Part shown: piece after piece, positions 8,626 through 17,768 of the stretch | Numbering within the stretch: the first letter of the stretch is position 1 | How the letters are laid out: each line of letters opens with the position of its first letter | Source: Alphaproteobacteria bacterium | Lineage (GTDB): Bacteria; Pseudomonadota; Alphaproteobacteria; Rickettsiales; JABCZZ01 | NCBI GenBank assembly: GCA_013286285.1 | Contig: JABDGA010000012.1 | Coordinates: 1-34,631, forward strand | DNA length: 34,631 nucleotides | Direction of reading: 5' to 3' | The notes under the pieces: model-generated | The model's database searches: none | What the model was told of the DNA's origin: nothing | The model's input: only the letters and a program-made list of their open reading frames with translations | Made by a program: the position numbers and the translations under genes

Positions 8626-10575
8626 ATGAATTTTTTACAAATCCATGAGCCGGGGGAGACGCCGAACCCGCATAGTGAAGGTGTTGCCGTCGGGATCGAT
8701 CTGGGCACTACCCATTCTGTGATTGCCGTAGCCAGTGAAGGCAAGGTTACTGTGCTGCATGATATCTGCGGCGGGGTGCTGGTCCCGTCGGTCGTGCATT
8801 ACGCTGAAAACGGGCAGGTTACGGTAGGAAAAGCGGCGCGCGCCTTGCTGGCGGGTGATGGCGTACACGTTGTTGCGTCCGTCAAGCGGCTGATGGGACG
8901 CAGCGGAGCCGATGCAAAGGCGCTTGCGTTCCCGTATCCGCTGGCGGGTGACGAGGGAGCGGTGCGCTTTACGGTCGGTAAGCGTGCGCTTACGCCTGCG
9001 GAAGTATCCGCCGATATCCTGCGCCATATGAAAGCGATTGCGGAAACGGCCTTGGGGCAGGAAGTGGCCAGGGCGGTGATTACGGTTCCGGCCTATTTTG
9101 ACGATGCGGCGCGGCAGGCGACCAAGGATGCGGCAAGGCTGGCCGGGCTTGAAGTGCTGCGCCTGATTAACGAGCCTACGGCGGCGGCGCTGGCATATGG
9201 GCTGGATAAGAACGCGGAAGGCATTTATGCCATTTATGATTTAGGGGGCGGCACGTTCGATATTTCCGTACTGAAACTGGAAAAAGGCGTGTTCCAGGTA
9301 CTTTCTACCGGCGGCGACATTACGATTGGTGGTGATGATTTTGACAAAGAGATAGTTGCCGGTTGCCGGTTGCCGGTTGCCAGTGAAGAAGGGGCGAGGG
9401 GCGAGGAGCAAGGGAAAAGAAAGTTGCGTGAGTACGTGGAGGAGGCACAGCCGACGACCCCGCGCAGCGAGGGGGTAAGCGTAAGCGAAGGGGGCGAACT
9501 ATGCTCGCCCCCTTACAAAAATAATCCGGCCTTGCTTGAGAAAGCGCGGAGGCTGAAGGAGAAATTAAGCGAGGCGGAAGAAGCGGTGTTGGAATGGGAA
9601 GGGAAGGCGATCACGGTCACGCGCACGCAGTTTGAAGCCATGATCGCGCCGTATGTCAGCAAGACGCTTGGCATTTGCCGGCAGGCGCTGGAAGATGCCC
9701 GCCTGACTGCAAACGAGGTCAAAGGTGTCGTACTGGTCGGCGGTTCCACGCGTATTCCTTATGTGCGTGTGGAAATAGAAACGCTGTTCGGGCAGGCGCC
9801 GCTGGCCGATATCAATCCGGATGAAGTGGTGGCGGTAGGTGCGGCGATTCAGGCCGAAGGGCTTACGCAAGGATCGGATAACCTGCTGCTGGATGTGGTG
9901 CCGCTGTCGCTCGGCCTTGAAACCATGGGCGGGATCACGGAAAAGATTATTCATCGCAATACGCCGATTCCGGTGGCGGTGTCGCAGGAATTTACCACCT
10001 ATCAGGACGATCAGACCGGCATGGTCATCCATGTGGTGCAGGGCGAACGCGAGATGGTGGAGCATAACCGGTCGCTGGCGCGTTTTGAGCTGAACGCAAT
10101 TCCGAACCTGCCTGCCGGGATCGCACGTATCAAGGTGACGTTTTCCGTGGATGCGGACGGATTGCTGAGTGTCAGCGCGCGTGAAGAAAATACAGGTGTG
10201 GAGCAGTCCGTTGTGGTCAAGCCTTCCTACGGTATCAGTGAGGAAGAGATAGAGGCGATGCTGCGTGAAAGCATGGAGTTTGCCCGCGCTGATATCACGA
10301 GCCGGTTGCTGCGCGAAGCGGAAATGGAGGCAAAGCGCTCGCTGGAAGAGGTCAAGTCGGCCATAAAGAGCGATGGCGATCTGCTGGATGACAGGGAACG
10401 CGCGCGTATCCATGAACAGATGGGACAGCTTGAACAGGCGCTTGCTACGGGAGATCGCGATAAAATTGATGTGGTCTGCGAGCAATTGCATAACGTTACC
10501 CGACATTTTGCGGAAAAGAGGATGGACAGAGCCATCAATTTAGCCTTAAAAGGGGTGAGTTTAGATAAAATTTAG
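8626..10575 (+). CDS. hscA: Hsp70-type Fe-S assembly chaperone HscA
   Basis: [94 protein letters not shown]; followed by a 2Fe-2S ferredoxin. Carries a non-canonical repeat-derived insert at about aa 244-302. Confidence 0.94.
   Translation: MNFLQIHEPGETPNPHSEGVAVGIDLGTTHSVIAVASEGKVTVLHDICGGVLVPSVVHYAENGQVTVGKAARALLAGDGVHVVASVKRLMGRSGADAKALAFPYPLAGDEGAVRFTVGKRALTPAEVSADILRHMKAIAETALGQEVARAVITVPAYFDDAARQATKDAARLAGLEVLRLINEPTAAALAYGLDKNAEGIYAIYDLGGGTFDISVLKLEKGVFQVLSTGGDITIGGDDFDKEIVAGCRLPVASEEGARGEEQGKRKLREYVEEAQPTTPRSEGVSVSEGGELCSPPYKNNPALLEKARRLKEKLSEAEEAVLEWEGKAITVTRTQFEAMIAPYVSKTLGICRQALEDARLTANEVKGVVLVGGSTRIPYVRVEIETLFGQAPLADINPDEVVAVGAAIQAEGLTQGSDNLLLDVVPLSLGLETMGGITEKIIHRNTPIPVAVSQEFTTYQDDQTGMVIHVVQGEREMVEHNRSLARFELNAIPNLPAGIARIKVTFSVDADGLLSVSAREENTGVEQSVVVKPSYGISEEEIEAMLRESMEFARADITSRLLREAEMEAKRSLEEVKSAIKSDGDLLDDRERARIHEQMGQLEQALATGDRDKIDVVCEQLHNVTRHFAEKRMDRAINLALKGVSLDKI
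9355..9382 (+). repeat. Array of four heptanucleotides (GTTGCCG x3, GTTGCCA) inside hscA
   Basis: Exact 7-nt period GTTGCCG/GTTGCCG/GTTGCCG/GTTGCCA, followed at 9391-9411 by GGGGCGA/GGGGCGA/GGAGCAA. Confidence 0.9.
9431..9515 (+). repeat. Dispersed ~85-bp palindromic element, copy A, in frame within hscA
   Basis: GTACGTGGAGGAGGCACAGCCGACGACCCCGC...AGGGGGCGAACTATGCTCGCCCCCT; matches the reverse complements of 27229-27307 and 25181-25260. Confidence 0.88.
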
Positions 10576-10576
10576 G

Positions 10577-10921
10577 ATGCATATGCCGAAAATGACGTTT
10601 GTATATCAGGATGGAAAAGAGCTGGTCGTGGATGCCCCGAACGGCGTTTCCGTGCTGGAAATCGCCCATAAGAATAAAATTCCGCTCGAAGGTGCCTGCG
10701 AAGGATCGCTTGCTTGCTCGACCTGCCATGTAATTGTAGATAAATCCTATTACGATAAGCTCAATCCCGCCACGGAAGATGAGGAGGACATGCTCGATCT
10801 CGCATTCGGGCTTACCCATACCTCACGGCTGGGTTGCCAGATACTGATGTCGGATGCGCTCGATGGCCTGCGTGTCATGCTGCCCGCCGCTACCCGCAAC
10901 ATGATGGTGGATAAGAAGTAA
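10577..10921 (+). CDS. fdx: ISC-type 2Fe-2S ferredoxin
   Basis: [27 protein letters not shown]...[22 protein letters not shown]-x5-C-x2-C...C arrangement, directly after hscA. Confidence 0.95.
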   Translation: MHMPKMTFVYQDGKELVVDAPNGVSVLEIAHKNKIPLEGACEGSLACSTCHVIVDKSYYDKLNPATEDEEDMLDLAFGLTHTSRLGCQILMSDALDGLRVMLPAATRNMMVDKK

Positions 10922-10929
10922 TCTTTTAC

Positions 10930-12819
10930 TTAGCGGGAAACCGCTGTCCCAACCGTATAAAATCCACTTGCGCCGGATGTTGCTTTATCGGGAGCGCTCT
11001 GGTTGTTGTATTCGGTTTTTATCCAGTCGGCGGATTCTGCCCCATTAACAATATGCACCTCTTGAATCTTGGCATTGGTTACCGTATTTGGATTATCACT
11101 TGTTCCTATTATCAGATCGCTGGTCGATGTGGTGTTGCCAAGCGGTGAGATACTAGTACCCGGTGCGCCGTATTCTGCACCATTAAAATAAATGTGAGAG
11201 CGGTGGGCAGTGGTATCAACAGTCATTACCACATGATACCAAGTACTAAGAGTCTGATATGTTTCCGCTGTATCATATCCGTGACTACTAGCATCAGTCA
11301 CAGTAGAGCCATAATAAAGTGGTGGGTCAGCACTTGCAAATAGATTATATCCAGATACCGATGATGGCGATCCGCCTTTCCAGATCATATCAAAATAACT
11401 GGTGGGATTGCTACCTATGTTTACCCAGCAACTTTGTGTGAAACTCCCTGTTCCGAAATCTAGATGATGATCTGCCGGATTTGGAATATCTATATAGTTG
11501 GTATTGCTACTATTGCCGCTAATTGAAATAGCATTACCAAAAATCCCACTCGCTCCTTGTGTTACCGTCCCCAATTTTGTTCCTATGCTTCCATAACTCG
11601 TAGAATCCAATACGCTTCCGCTGCTTTCACCGAGATGCCAGACACCTTTATAGGTATTATTCCAAGTTCCATGCTGGTTAGACTGGTCGGTAGTAATAGC
11701 CGTGTTTCCGTACTGGAGGTAGATGACGGTATCTGTGGTGTGGGAAACGGTGGGGACTTGTACCCAGAATACGGCTGCGCCGGTGGTGGCATTCCAGCTT
11801 TCACGCTCGAAGGGAAGCAGATGGGTTCCGGCAGCATCGGAGGTAAAGGTGATATCATATCCACTGGCATTCGTGACCATGCCGCCATGCCCTGTAGTGG
11901 CAAGGTAAGGGGTAGTAGTAGCGGTGCCGACAAACAGCACGGGAAAACTGCTTTGGTCGGTGTTGTTGACCGTGCCGACCTTCGTATGATCCAGGGTGAC
12001 GGTGCGATAGTATGTGGGGGGAACGGCACATCCCAGCGTATTGGTTGACAAGCTTGGCGTCATCATCTGCCAGAATTCTTTGTAGGTGACGATATCATCG
12101 AAACCGGTAAGCAGGCTTCCGGCAGTGGCTATGGTCGGGGCTTTCTGCACATAGGTCACCGGCGAAAGAATGCCTGCGCCCCCCGTATGCGCGGCGCTAT
12201 TGTCGCAATGACAGTTGGCCTGCTCATCCGCATTCGTGCTTTTTGCATTGACGGCGATGCCGCCCGAGCTATATGCGCCGTGCCCATTCGCGCCGTGGCT
12301 GACAATGACATAAATAGCGGTGGTGCTGCGCGCCGCTCCGGAAGCGTCGTTTACGGTAATGCCGGGGGTGGAGACTGAACCCGTTAACGTGCAGTTCGTG
12401 GTGGAAGTGACGGTATAATCCGGATTTACGGCATAGCGGAACTTACGTCCCCAGCCGTCAACCATGTAGCTGTCGGGCAGGCGCAAGGCGCGGGTAGGAA
12501 TACCGCCTTCCACTGTTCCTGAAGCGGCGGCGAAGTTAGCCGCAGGTGAACCACCAGTGCATGTACCTGTATTTGCAGCTTCCACGCCATAATTGGCGCT
12601 GGATGCGGTTGCGGTCAGATCGGAAGGACAAGGAATGCGCCCAAACGCCACCCGGTAATCCAGCAGCGCCTTCTCTATGGCGTCCATCGTGGTGACGGTC
12701 GAATTCACCTGAGAGGTTTGGACTCCGGTTACCAGTAACCTCATGCTGCCGTATAGAATGATGCCGATAAGGGCGAGTACTACGGAAATTTCGATGAGGG
12801 TGAAACCGTTTTTTTTCAT
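10930..12819 (-). CDS. Type IV prepilin-like protein with DUF2341/LamG-like C-terminal region
   Basis: N-terminus MKKNGFTLIEISVVLALIGIILYGSMRLL (class III/prepilin signal, G/FTLIE). C-terminal half YLQYGNTAIT...KGVWHLGESSGSVLDSTSYG...FTQSCWVNIGS...STWYHVVMTVDTTAHRSHIYFNG resembles LamG/ConA-like. AGGAGG upstream of the ATG at 12819. Confidence 0.85.
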   Translation of the reverse strand: MKKNGFTLIEISVVLALIGIILYGSMRLLVTGVQTSQVNSTVTTMDAIEKALLDYRVAFGRIPCPSDLTATASSANYGVEAANTGTCTGGSPAANFAAASGTVEGGIPTRALRLPDSYMVDGWGRKFRYAVNPDYTVTSTTNCTLTGSVSTPGITVNDASGAARSTTAIYVIVSHGANGHGAYSSGGIAVNAKSTNADEQANCHCDNSAAHTGGAGILSPVTYVQKAPTIATAGSLLTGFDDIVTYKEFWQMMTPSLSTNTLGCAVPPTYYRTVTLDHTKVGTVNNTDQSSFPVLFVGTATTTPYLATTGHGGMVTNASGYDITFTSDAAGTHLLPFERESWNATTGAAVFWVQVPTVSHTTDTVIYLQYGNTAITTDQSNQHGTWNNTYKGVWHLGESSGSVLDSTSYGSIGTKLGTVTQGASGIFGNAISISGNSSNTNYIDIPNPADHHLDFGTGSFTQSCWVNIGSNPTSYFDMIWKGGSPSSVSGYNLFASADPPLYYGSTVTDASSHGYDTAETYQTLSTWYHVVMTVDTTAHRSHIYFNGAEYGAPGTSISPLGNTTSTSDLIIGTSDNPNTVTNAKIQEVHIVNGAESADWIKTEYNNQSAPDKATSGASGFYTVGTAVSR

Positions 12820-12870
12820 GAACGCCTCCTGCATATAGAACCAGCAGGGCAGATCCCTGATGGCAGGGGA

Positions 12871-13011
12871 GTTCAGAAAACCTCATTGTTGGAAAGGTTT
12901 GAATCTGTCTTTAAGCTTGCGCTCTGGACATGCACAGATTCCTCCCCAGCCATGGACTAGGGAGTACAAATTACGGTTGTACAAATGCCGCCAACAATGA
13001 GAGGTTCTGAC
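12871..13011 (-). ncRNA. Candidate structured RNA or small palindromic element upstream of the prepilin gene
   Basis: Closing helix GTTCAGAAAACCTCATTGTTGG (12871-12892) with CCAACAATGAGAGGTTCTGAC (12991-13011), enclosing GAATCTGT/ACAGATTC (12901-12908/12934-12941), CTCCC/GGGAG (12942-12946/12960-12964) and GTACAA/TTGTAC (12964-12969/12977-12982). Strand is inferred. Confidence 0.5.
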
Positions 13012-13160
13012 ACCCCATGAATGCTTATTGCATTCACGCATTCACTATATCAGTAAATTCAGTTAAGGTCAAAGCGTGTATGGAACATGTTGATAAAGTT
13101 GTCCCTAAATCAAAAACACTTGATATTATAATATAACATAATGCAGGAGGCAGGTAAAAA

Positions 13161-13997
13161 ATGTTAAGGGCCAATAGTATTGTTTATTTCAAAGATCGGT
13201 TCCTGGAAGAAAGCAAATGCCATATTTCGTTGCGTGACCGATCGTTTCGTTTTGGCGATGGTATTTTTGAGACCGTATTGGTCGTAAATGGCCGGCTGTA
13301 TGACATGCCGGCGCATCTGGACAGGTTGAGAAGAGGATTGGACGCATTTCGCCTCGTGCTGGATACCGAAAATTTAAGTGAAATATGCCAGCAGGTGATT
13401 CAACATAATCATCTTACCCAGGGCTATGTCCGTATCATCGTGTCGCGTGGGGTGGATGAAGAGGGAGTAGTCGGGTACATAACCAAGGGAAGCAGACCCT
13501 ATTTCGTTGTTCAGGCCGTCAGTAAACCCTATCCCGCTTTCAAGCCGCTGAAGTTGTGGCTTTCATCCTATAGGGTGAGTTTTCATGCGCCGTCAAAAAC
13601 GAATAATGCCTTGCTTTATACCCTCGCGATGCTGGAAGCGTCTGACAACGCATGCGATAATGCGCTCTTGCTGGATACGGAAGGCCATATCTGTGAAACC
13701 GCATCCGGGAATATATTCTGGATTAAAGGCAATATACTTTGCACGCCGGATACTGCCTTGCCCTTTGTACCCGGCACCATGCGGTGCAAAGTGATGGAAT
13801 TATGGCAAGGTGAGGTGAGGGAAGGGCATTTTACCCTGGATGACCTGAAATGTGCCGACGAAATTTTTATGACCAATGTAGGAACCCTCATCGCGCCCAT
13901 ATTAACAATAGCGCCCATCGGCATTGCCTTGCCCGCTGGTCCTTGCACAAAAGCCTTGCGGCTTGCGCTGGATCAGGCAATATGTAAGGCAGCATGA
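13161..13997 (+). CDS. Class IV PLP-dependent aminotransferase (D-amino acid/branched-chain aminotransferase or 4-amino-4-deoxychorismate lyase-like)
   Basis: SLRDRSFRFGDGIFETVLVVNGRLYDMPAHLDRL, KTNNALLYTLAMLEA, NALLLDTEGHICETASGNIFWIKG: class IV fold motifs. Confidence 0.9.
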   Translation: MLRANSIVYFKDRFLEESKCHISLRDRSFRFGDGIFETVLVVNGRLYDMPAHLDRLRRGLDAFRLVLDTENLSEICQQVIQHNHLTQGYVRIIVSRGVDEEGVVGYITKGSRPYFVVQAVSKPYPAFKPLKLWLSSYRVSFHAPSKTNNALLYTLAMLEASDNACDNALLLDTEGHICETASGNIFWIKGNILCTPDTALPFVPGTMRCKVMELWQGEVREGHFTLDDLKCADEIFMTNVGTLIAPILTIAPIGIALPAGPCTKALRLALDQAICKAA

Positions 13998-14065
13998 GGT
14001 CAGCGCTTGGGAAAGTGGCGTGATATAAACCTTGATATTAGACTCGGTTGAGGTAGATTGCAGCC

Positions 14066-15757
14066 ATGATCAAAACGTTCCTGTTAAGAACTACCTCCTT
14101 ATTCGTCTTTGCGGGGATGGTTACCTGTGGTTCGGACAATGCGGCTGCATATGATCCAAACCGGCAGCACCATATGTTGCCGAGTATAGAAATCAATCTG
14201 GATGTGTTGAACGATATCGCGGAAAAGCCGGTATATACCCGTCCCGAACCGGCACCGTCGTTTAGGGAAGAAGCCATCCAGCTGGAGGCAAGGCCTGTTG
14301 CGAAGGCACCCGTGGAAGCTGCTCCGGTAAAGCATAAGCAGCTGAAGCATAAAAAGAAGCCTTCCCACCGACAGCGCAAGGTAGATACGGCACCGGAAGT
14401 ACAGGTCGTGGCGGATAAAGAGGCGGAGGCAAATCTCGCGCCTGTCCCGATGCCGCCTAAACCCAAGCCTCCTGTAAAGCTGCAGAAAAAACCCTTGCCT
14501 GTGCAAATGCCTGCGCCGGTGATTGAGTCATTGCCCGCGCCTCCTCCGCCACCGCCGCCGGTTCCTGTTAAACCTGCAGTGAATACAAAACCGCAAAACG
14601 TCAAGAAAACTGCGCCCGCTGCACCAATAGAGGCATTGCCCAGCGATTTCACGGATCTTGCCAAGCCGTCGGTGATGCCTGTGCCTCCGTCACTTCCACC
14701 GCTTCCTCAGGCGAAGCCCACTCCGCTTCCGCCCACACCGACGGTAAAGGCAGTAGAACCATTGCCGCAGATTAACGGGCTGCCGTCTTTACCGGTAACT
14801 CCTCCGGCGCTGCCCCCGCTTCCGGAAACCGGAGCAATGCCGCCAGTGCATAAACCCCCGATACAGGAAATAGAACAACTACCGCAACCGGAACAATTAC
14901 CTCCCGTACCGGCGACGCCGCCCTCACTTCCGGCACTACCTAAAATGGGAACAGTGCCCCCTGCGCATAAATCCCCGGTGCAGGAAATAGAGCAATTGCC
15001 GCAACCTGAGCAAATGCCGTCTTTACCGGGGACACCTCCGGTACCGCCTTCGCTTCCCGCCCTTCCGGAGCTGGGGAACGCATCGCCTGTGCATGCGGCT
15101 CCGGTACAGAAGATCGAGCGGTTGCCGCAGCCGGAGCAGATGCCACCCTTACCCGCGACGCCTCCTTCGCTTCCGCCATTGCCGCCCATGGGCGTACCGT
15201 CCTCCTTGCCGCCTGCGTCTGCGCCGGGATTGCCCTCCCTTCCGCCACTGCCGGAGAGTAAGCCTGTGCCGGTTACGCATAAGCCGTCGGCGGCTGCCCA
15301 GCCATTGCCTGAAATAGGCATGATGCCGTCTGCGATTACGCCCGCGCCTCCCTCTTCGCCGCCGCCGCTGGTCGAAGCAAAGAAAGGCAGCGCGCCTCCG
15401 CCACCTGCCGCGCCTGTGAAAACAGAGAGCAACGCAGCAGGTTCCAAGCCCGATCTGCAGATAGTCTTTAATGAGAATGAAACCGAGATTCCGTTGAACA
15501 TGACGGGTAAGCTTGATGACATTTCCAAATGGCTTGTCAGCCATGCTAATGCACGCGTCAGCGTGGTGGCCTATGCCTCCGGTTCGGAATCGGCCAGCAT
15601 TTATCCCAAGAGGGTTTCGCTCGCGCGTGGAATCGCGGTGCGTAATGCCCTGATTTCCAAGAATAGCCTGGATGTGGAGCGTATCACCGTCAAGGCGCTG
15701 GGCAATAAAAGCGAGTCGGGGCCAAGCAACCGGGTGGATCTGTTCATCATACAATAG
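14066..15757 (+). CDS. Proline-rich protein with C-terminal OmpA-like domain
   Basis: Signal-like N-terminus, long Pro-rich tandem repeat region, C-terminal LQIVFNENETEIPLNMTGKLDDISKWL...ASIYPKRVSLARGIAVRNALISKNSLDVERITVKALGNKSE. Confidence 0.8.
   Translation: MIKTFLLRTTSLFVFAGMVTCGSDNAAAYDPNRQHHMLPSIEINLDVLNDIAEKPVYTRPEPAPSFREEAIQLEARPVAKAPVEAAPVKHKQLKHKKKPSHRQRKVDTAPEVQVVADKEAEANLAPVPMPPKPKPPVKLQKKPLPVQMPAPVIESLPAPPPPPPPVPVKPAVNTKPQNVKKTAPAAPIEALPSDFTDLAKPSVMPVPPSLPPLPQAKPTPLPPTPTVKAVEPLPQINGLPSLPVTPPALPPLPETGAMPPVHKPPIQEIEQLPQPEQLPPVPATPPSLPALPKMGTVPPAHKSPVQEIEQLPQPEQMPSLPGTPPVPPSLPALPELGNASPVHAAPVQKIERLPQPEQMPPLPATPPSLPPLPPMGVPSSLPPASAPGLPSLPPLPESKPVPVTHKPSAAAQPLPEIGMMPSAITPAPPSSPPPLVEAKKGSAPPPPAAPVKTESNAAGSKPDLQIVFNENETEIPLNMTGKLDDISKWLVSHANARVSVVAYASGSESASIYPKRVSLARGIAVRNALISKNSLDVERITVKALGNKSESGPSNRVDLFIIQ
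14860..15200 (+). repeat. Imperfect tandem repeats encoding IEQLPQPEQxPxxPxTPPSLPxLPxxG units
   Basis: Recurring PVQEIEQLPQPEQLPPVPATPPSLPALPKMGTVPPAHKS-like blocks of about 39-42 aa. Confidence 0.8.
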
Positions 15758-15780
15758 GCTTCCTCTGAAACTCTACTGCG
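15754..15780 (+). repeat. Half copy of the TAGACTTCCT palindromic element
   Basis: ATAGGCTTCCTCTGAAACTCTACTGCG compared with ATAGACTTCCTCCGAAACTCTACTGCG at 27650-27676 (two differences); its TAG is the stop codon of the upstream gene. Confidence 0.75.
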
Positions 15781-15837
15781 ACTTTTCCTATTCCTTTGGA
15801 AAGATAGTGTGTTACATAAGGAAATGGAAAGTGATTT

Positions 15838-16896
15838 ATGAGACATGATACGATACGCCAGCCGGCTGACATGGAGCAGCACCAGGGGAAAAATGTACCG
15901 GTATTTGCCGCGCTGGATCTGGGCACCAATAATTGCCGCCTGCTGATTGCGCGTCCGTCCGTGTACCCGATAGGAGTGGAGTACGGGATAAAGGTGATTG
16001 ACAGCTTTTCCCGCATTGTGCGTCTTGGCGAAGGCCTCAGTGCCAGTAACCGTCTTTTGCCGGACGCCATGCACCGGACCCTGGCCGCGCTTAAGACATG
16101 CCAGAAAAAAGTGGAACGTCTCCAGGTGCCGTTTGCACGTTATGTGGCCACCGAAGCCTGCCGGCAGGCGGATAACAGTGAAGAATTCCTTGCCCTGGTA
16201 AAGAACGAAACCGGCCTAGAGATTGAAACCATCAGTAACGAAGAAGAAGCTAAGCTCGCGTTTCTCGGCTGCTCCAGCCTGCTGTTGCCGCAATCCGAGC
16301 ATGCGCTGGTGTTCGATATCGGCGGCGGCAGCACGGAATTCCTGTGGGTCAAGCGTGACAACATGGCGCCGCCGGAGCTTTTGTGTGACCACCGCATCAT
16401 TGATTGGCTTTCGCTCAACCAGGGCGTCATGAATCTGTCGGAGAAGTTTGGCGGCACGGCGTTTTCCGAAATGTATTTCGATGAGCTGGTGGGGCATCTG
16501 GTGAAAACCCTGCGCGCGTTCGATCGCAAAAACAAGATCAGCGAAGCGGCTGCTGCCGGATGCGTGCAGTTGCTTTCCACCTCCGGCACGCTGACCACAT
16601 TGGCTGCGATCCATCTGGGGCTGCCACATTATGAGCGTTCGCGCGTAGACGGTATCAGCTTCGAGCTGGACGATTTGCGCGATGCGGCGCAGTCCATCCT
16701 TGCCATGCGCCCCTCCGAGCGTTCGGCCAATGCCTGCATCGGGCCGGAGCGTTCGGATTACATCGTTTCCGGCTGTGCCATTTTCGAAGCGATATGCACC
16801 TTATGGCCCATCGCCAAAATCACCGTCGCTGACCGCGGCGTGCGTGAAGGGGTAATCATCTCCCTGATGCATGAATATATGCGGGGGACGATGTAA
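15838..16896 (+). CDS. Ppx/GppA family exopolyphosphatase/phosphatase
   Basis: FAALDLGTNNCRLLIA, SFSRIVRLGEGL, ATEACRQADN, LVFDIGGGSTEF motifs. Confidence 0.93.
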   Translation: MRHDTIRQPADMEQHQGKNVPVFAALDLGTNNCRLLIARPSVYPIGVEYGIKVIDSFSRIVRLGEGLSASNRLLPDAMHRTLAALKTCQKKVERLQVPFARYVATEACRQADNSEEFLALVKNETGLEIETISNEEEAKLAFLGCSSLLLPQSEHALVFDIGGGSTEFLWVKRDNMAPPELLCDHRIIDWLSLNQGVMNLSEKFGGTAFSEMYFDELVGHLVKTLRAFDRKNKISEAAAAGCVQLLSTSGTLTTLAAIHLGLPHYERSRVDGISFELDDLRDAAQSILAMRPSERSANACIGPERSDYIVSGCAIFEAICTLWPIAKITVADRGVREGVIISLMHEYMRGTM

Positions 16897-16905
16897 TAAG
16901 CCATT

Positions 16906-17589
16906 TTATTTATTCCTCTCGCTTTGATCTCTCATGGCTTGTAGAAGTATCTGAGCAGCTTTAGGGTCAGTAAAGCTTACACGCCCTTTTGTTAGCTGGG
17001 TTCCTTTTTCAGTATAAGAAGAACCTAATACTGTGCTGGCAGCAGTGATTACGATTCTTGCATCTTCGGGATTTAGCGCCTCAAACTCTACCCCTCCATC
17101 TGTTTCTACTGGATGGTGAGATGATAAGATTATAGCTGCTTTGTCTAATAGGATGGATGAAGATTGTTCTTGCGCAGTGATACTGCCATTCTCTTTAGAT
17201 GCAAAAAATCTTCGATCTCCAATGGTGTGCTGTACACCATAGGAATTTCCAAGTGGCGGGAATTCTTGTGTAGAGTTTAGCAGCGAGGCTTTTTGTTCAG
17301 GGTTTAATAGCCAGGGCGATGGTTCAGATGTGTCCTGGGCAAGTGCAAGCATCATATTTAGTTGTTCTTCATTAAGAATAACACCTAATTCCAGCAACCG
17401 TGGCGCTACTGCATCAAAAAGAATATATATAAATTTCTCGGAAACATAGTATTCTTTAATACCATTAGTATTAAGAAGAGATGCTGCACCTGCTTGATTA
17501 TTAATGCGCCACACAGGCGGATTCCGGTTATCAAACTGTGCTTCATTAGATAATATTTGTCGTAGTGCCTCTTCCGGAAGGTCTTCCAT
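16906..17589 (-). CDS. Hypothetical protein, no recognised family
   Basis: Intact 227-aa ORF between ppx/gppA and ftsH, with no competing ORF; low-complexity free. Confidence 0.6.
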   Translation of the reverse strand: MEDLPEEALRQILSNEAQFDNRNPPVWRINNQAGAASLLNTNGIKEYYVSEKFIYILFDAVAPRLLELGVILNEEQLNMMLALAQDTSEPSPWLLNPEQKASLLNSTQEFPPLGNSYGVQHTIGDRRFFASKENGSITAQEQSSSILLDKAAIILSSHHPVETDGGVEFEALNPEDARIVITAASTVLGSSYTEKGTQLTKGRVSFTDPKAAQILLQAMRDQSERNK

Positions 17590-17768
17590 CTAGTAACCCT
17601 TTCCCTAGTCGGATGATGGTCTTAGTTATACTGTAGTCAGGAACTTCTATAATGGCACCTTAGCCAAGGTATTTAATAAAGCTCTGTCTTCTTTCTGCCA
17701 TAAAATACTCCTTAAAAACACCATAAAACTCTGCCCCTTTTTGGGCTATCCGGCAAAAAGTATTTCGT

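Noticed and set aside
14038-14664. Long minus-strand Gly-rich ORF opposite the Pro-rich gene (also 14707-15528)
   Set aside because: It is the antisense of Pro codons (CCN read as NGG), lacks family motifs, and the plus-strand gene has a clear OmpA-like end.
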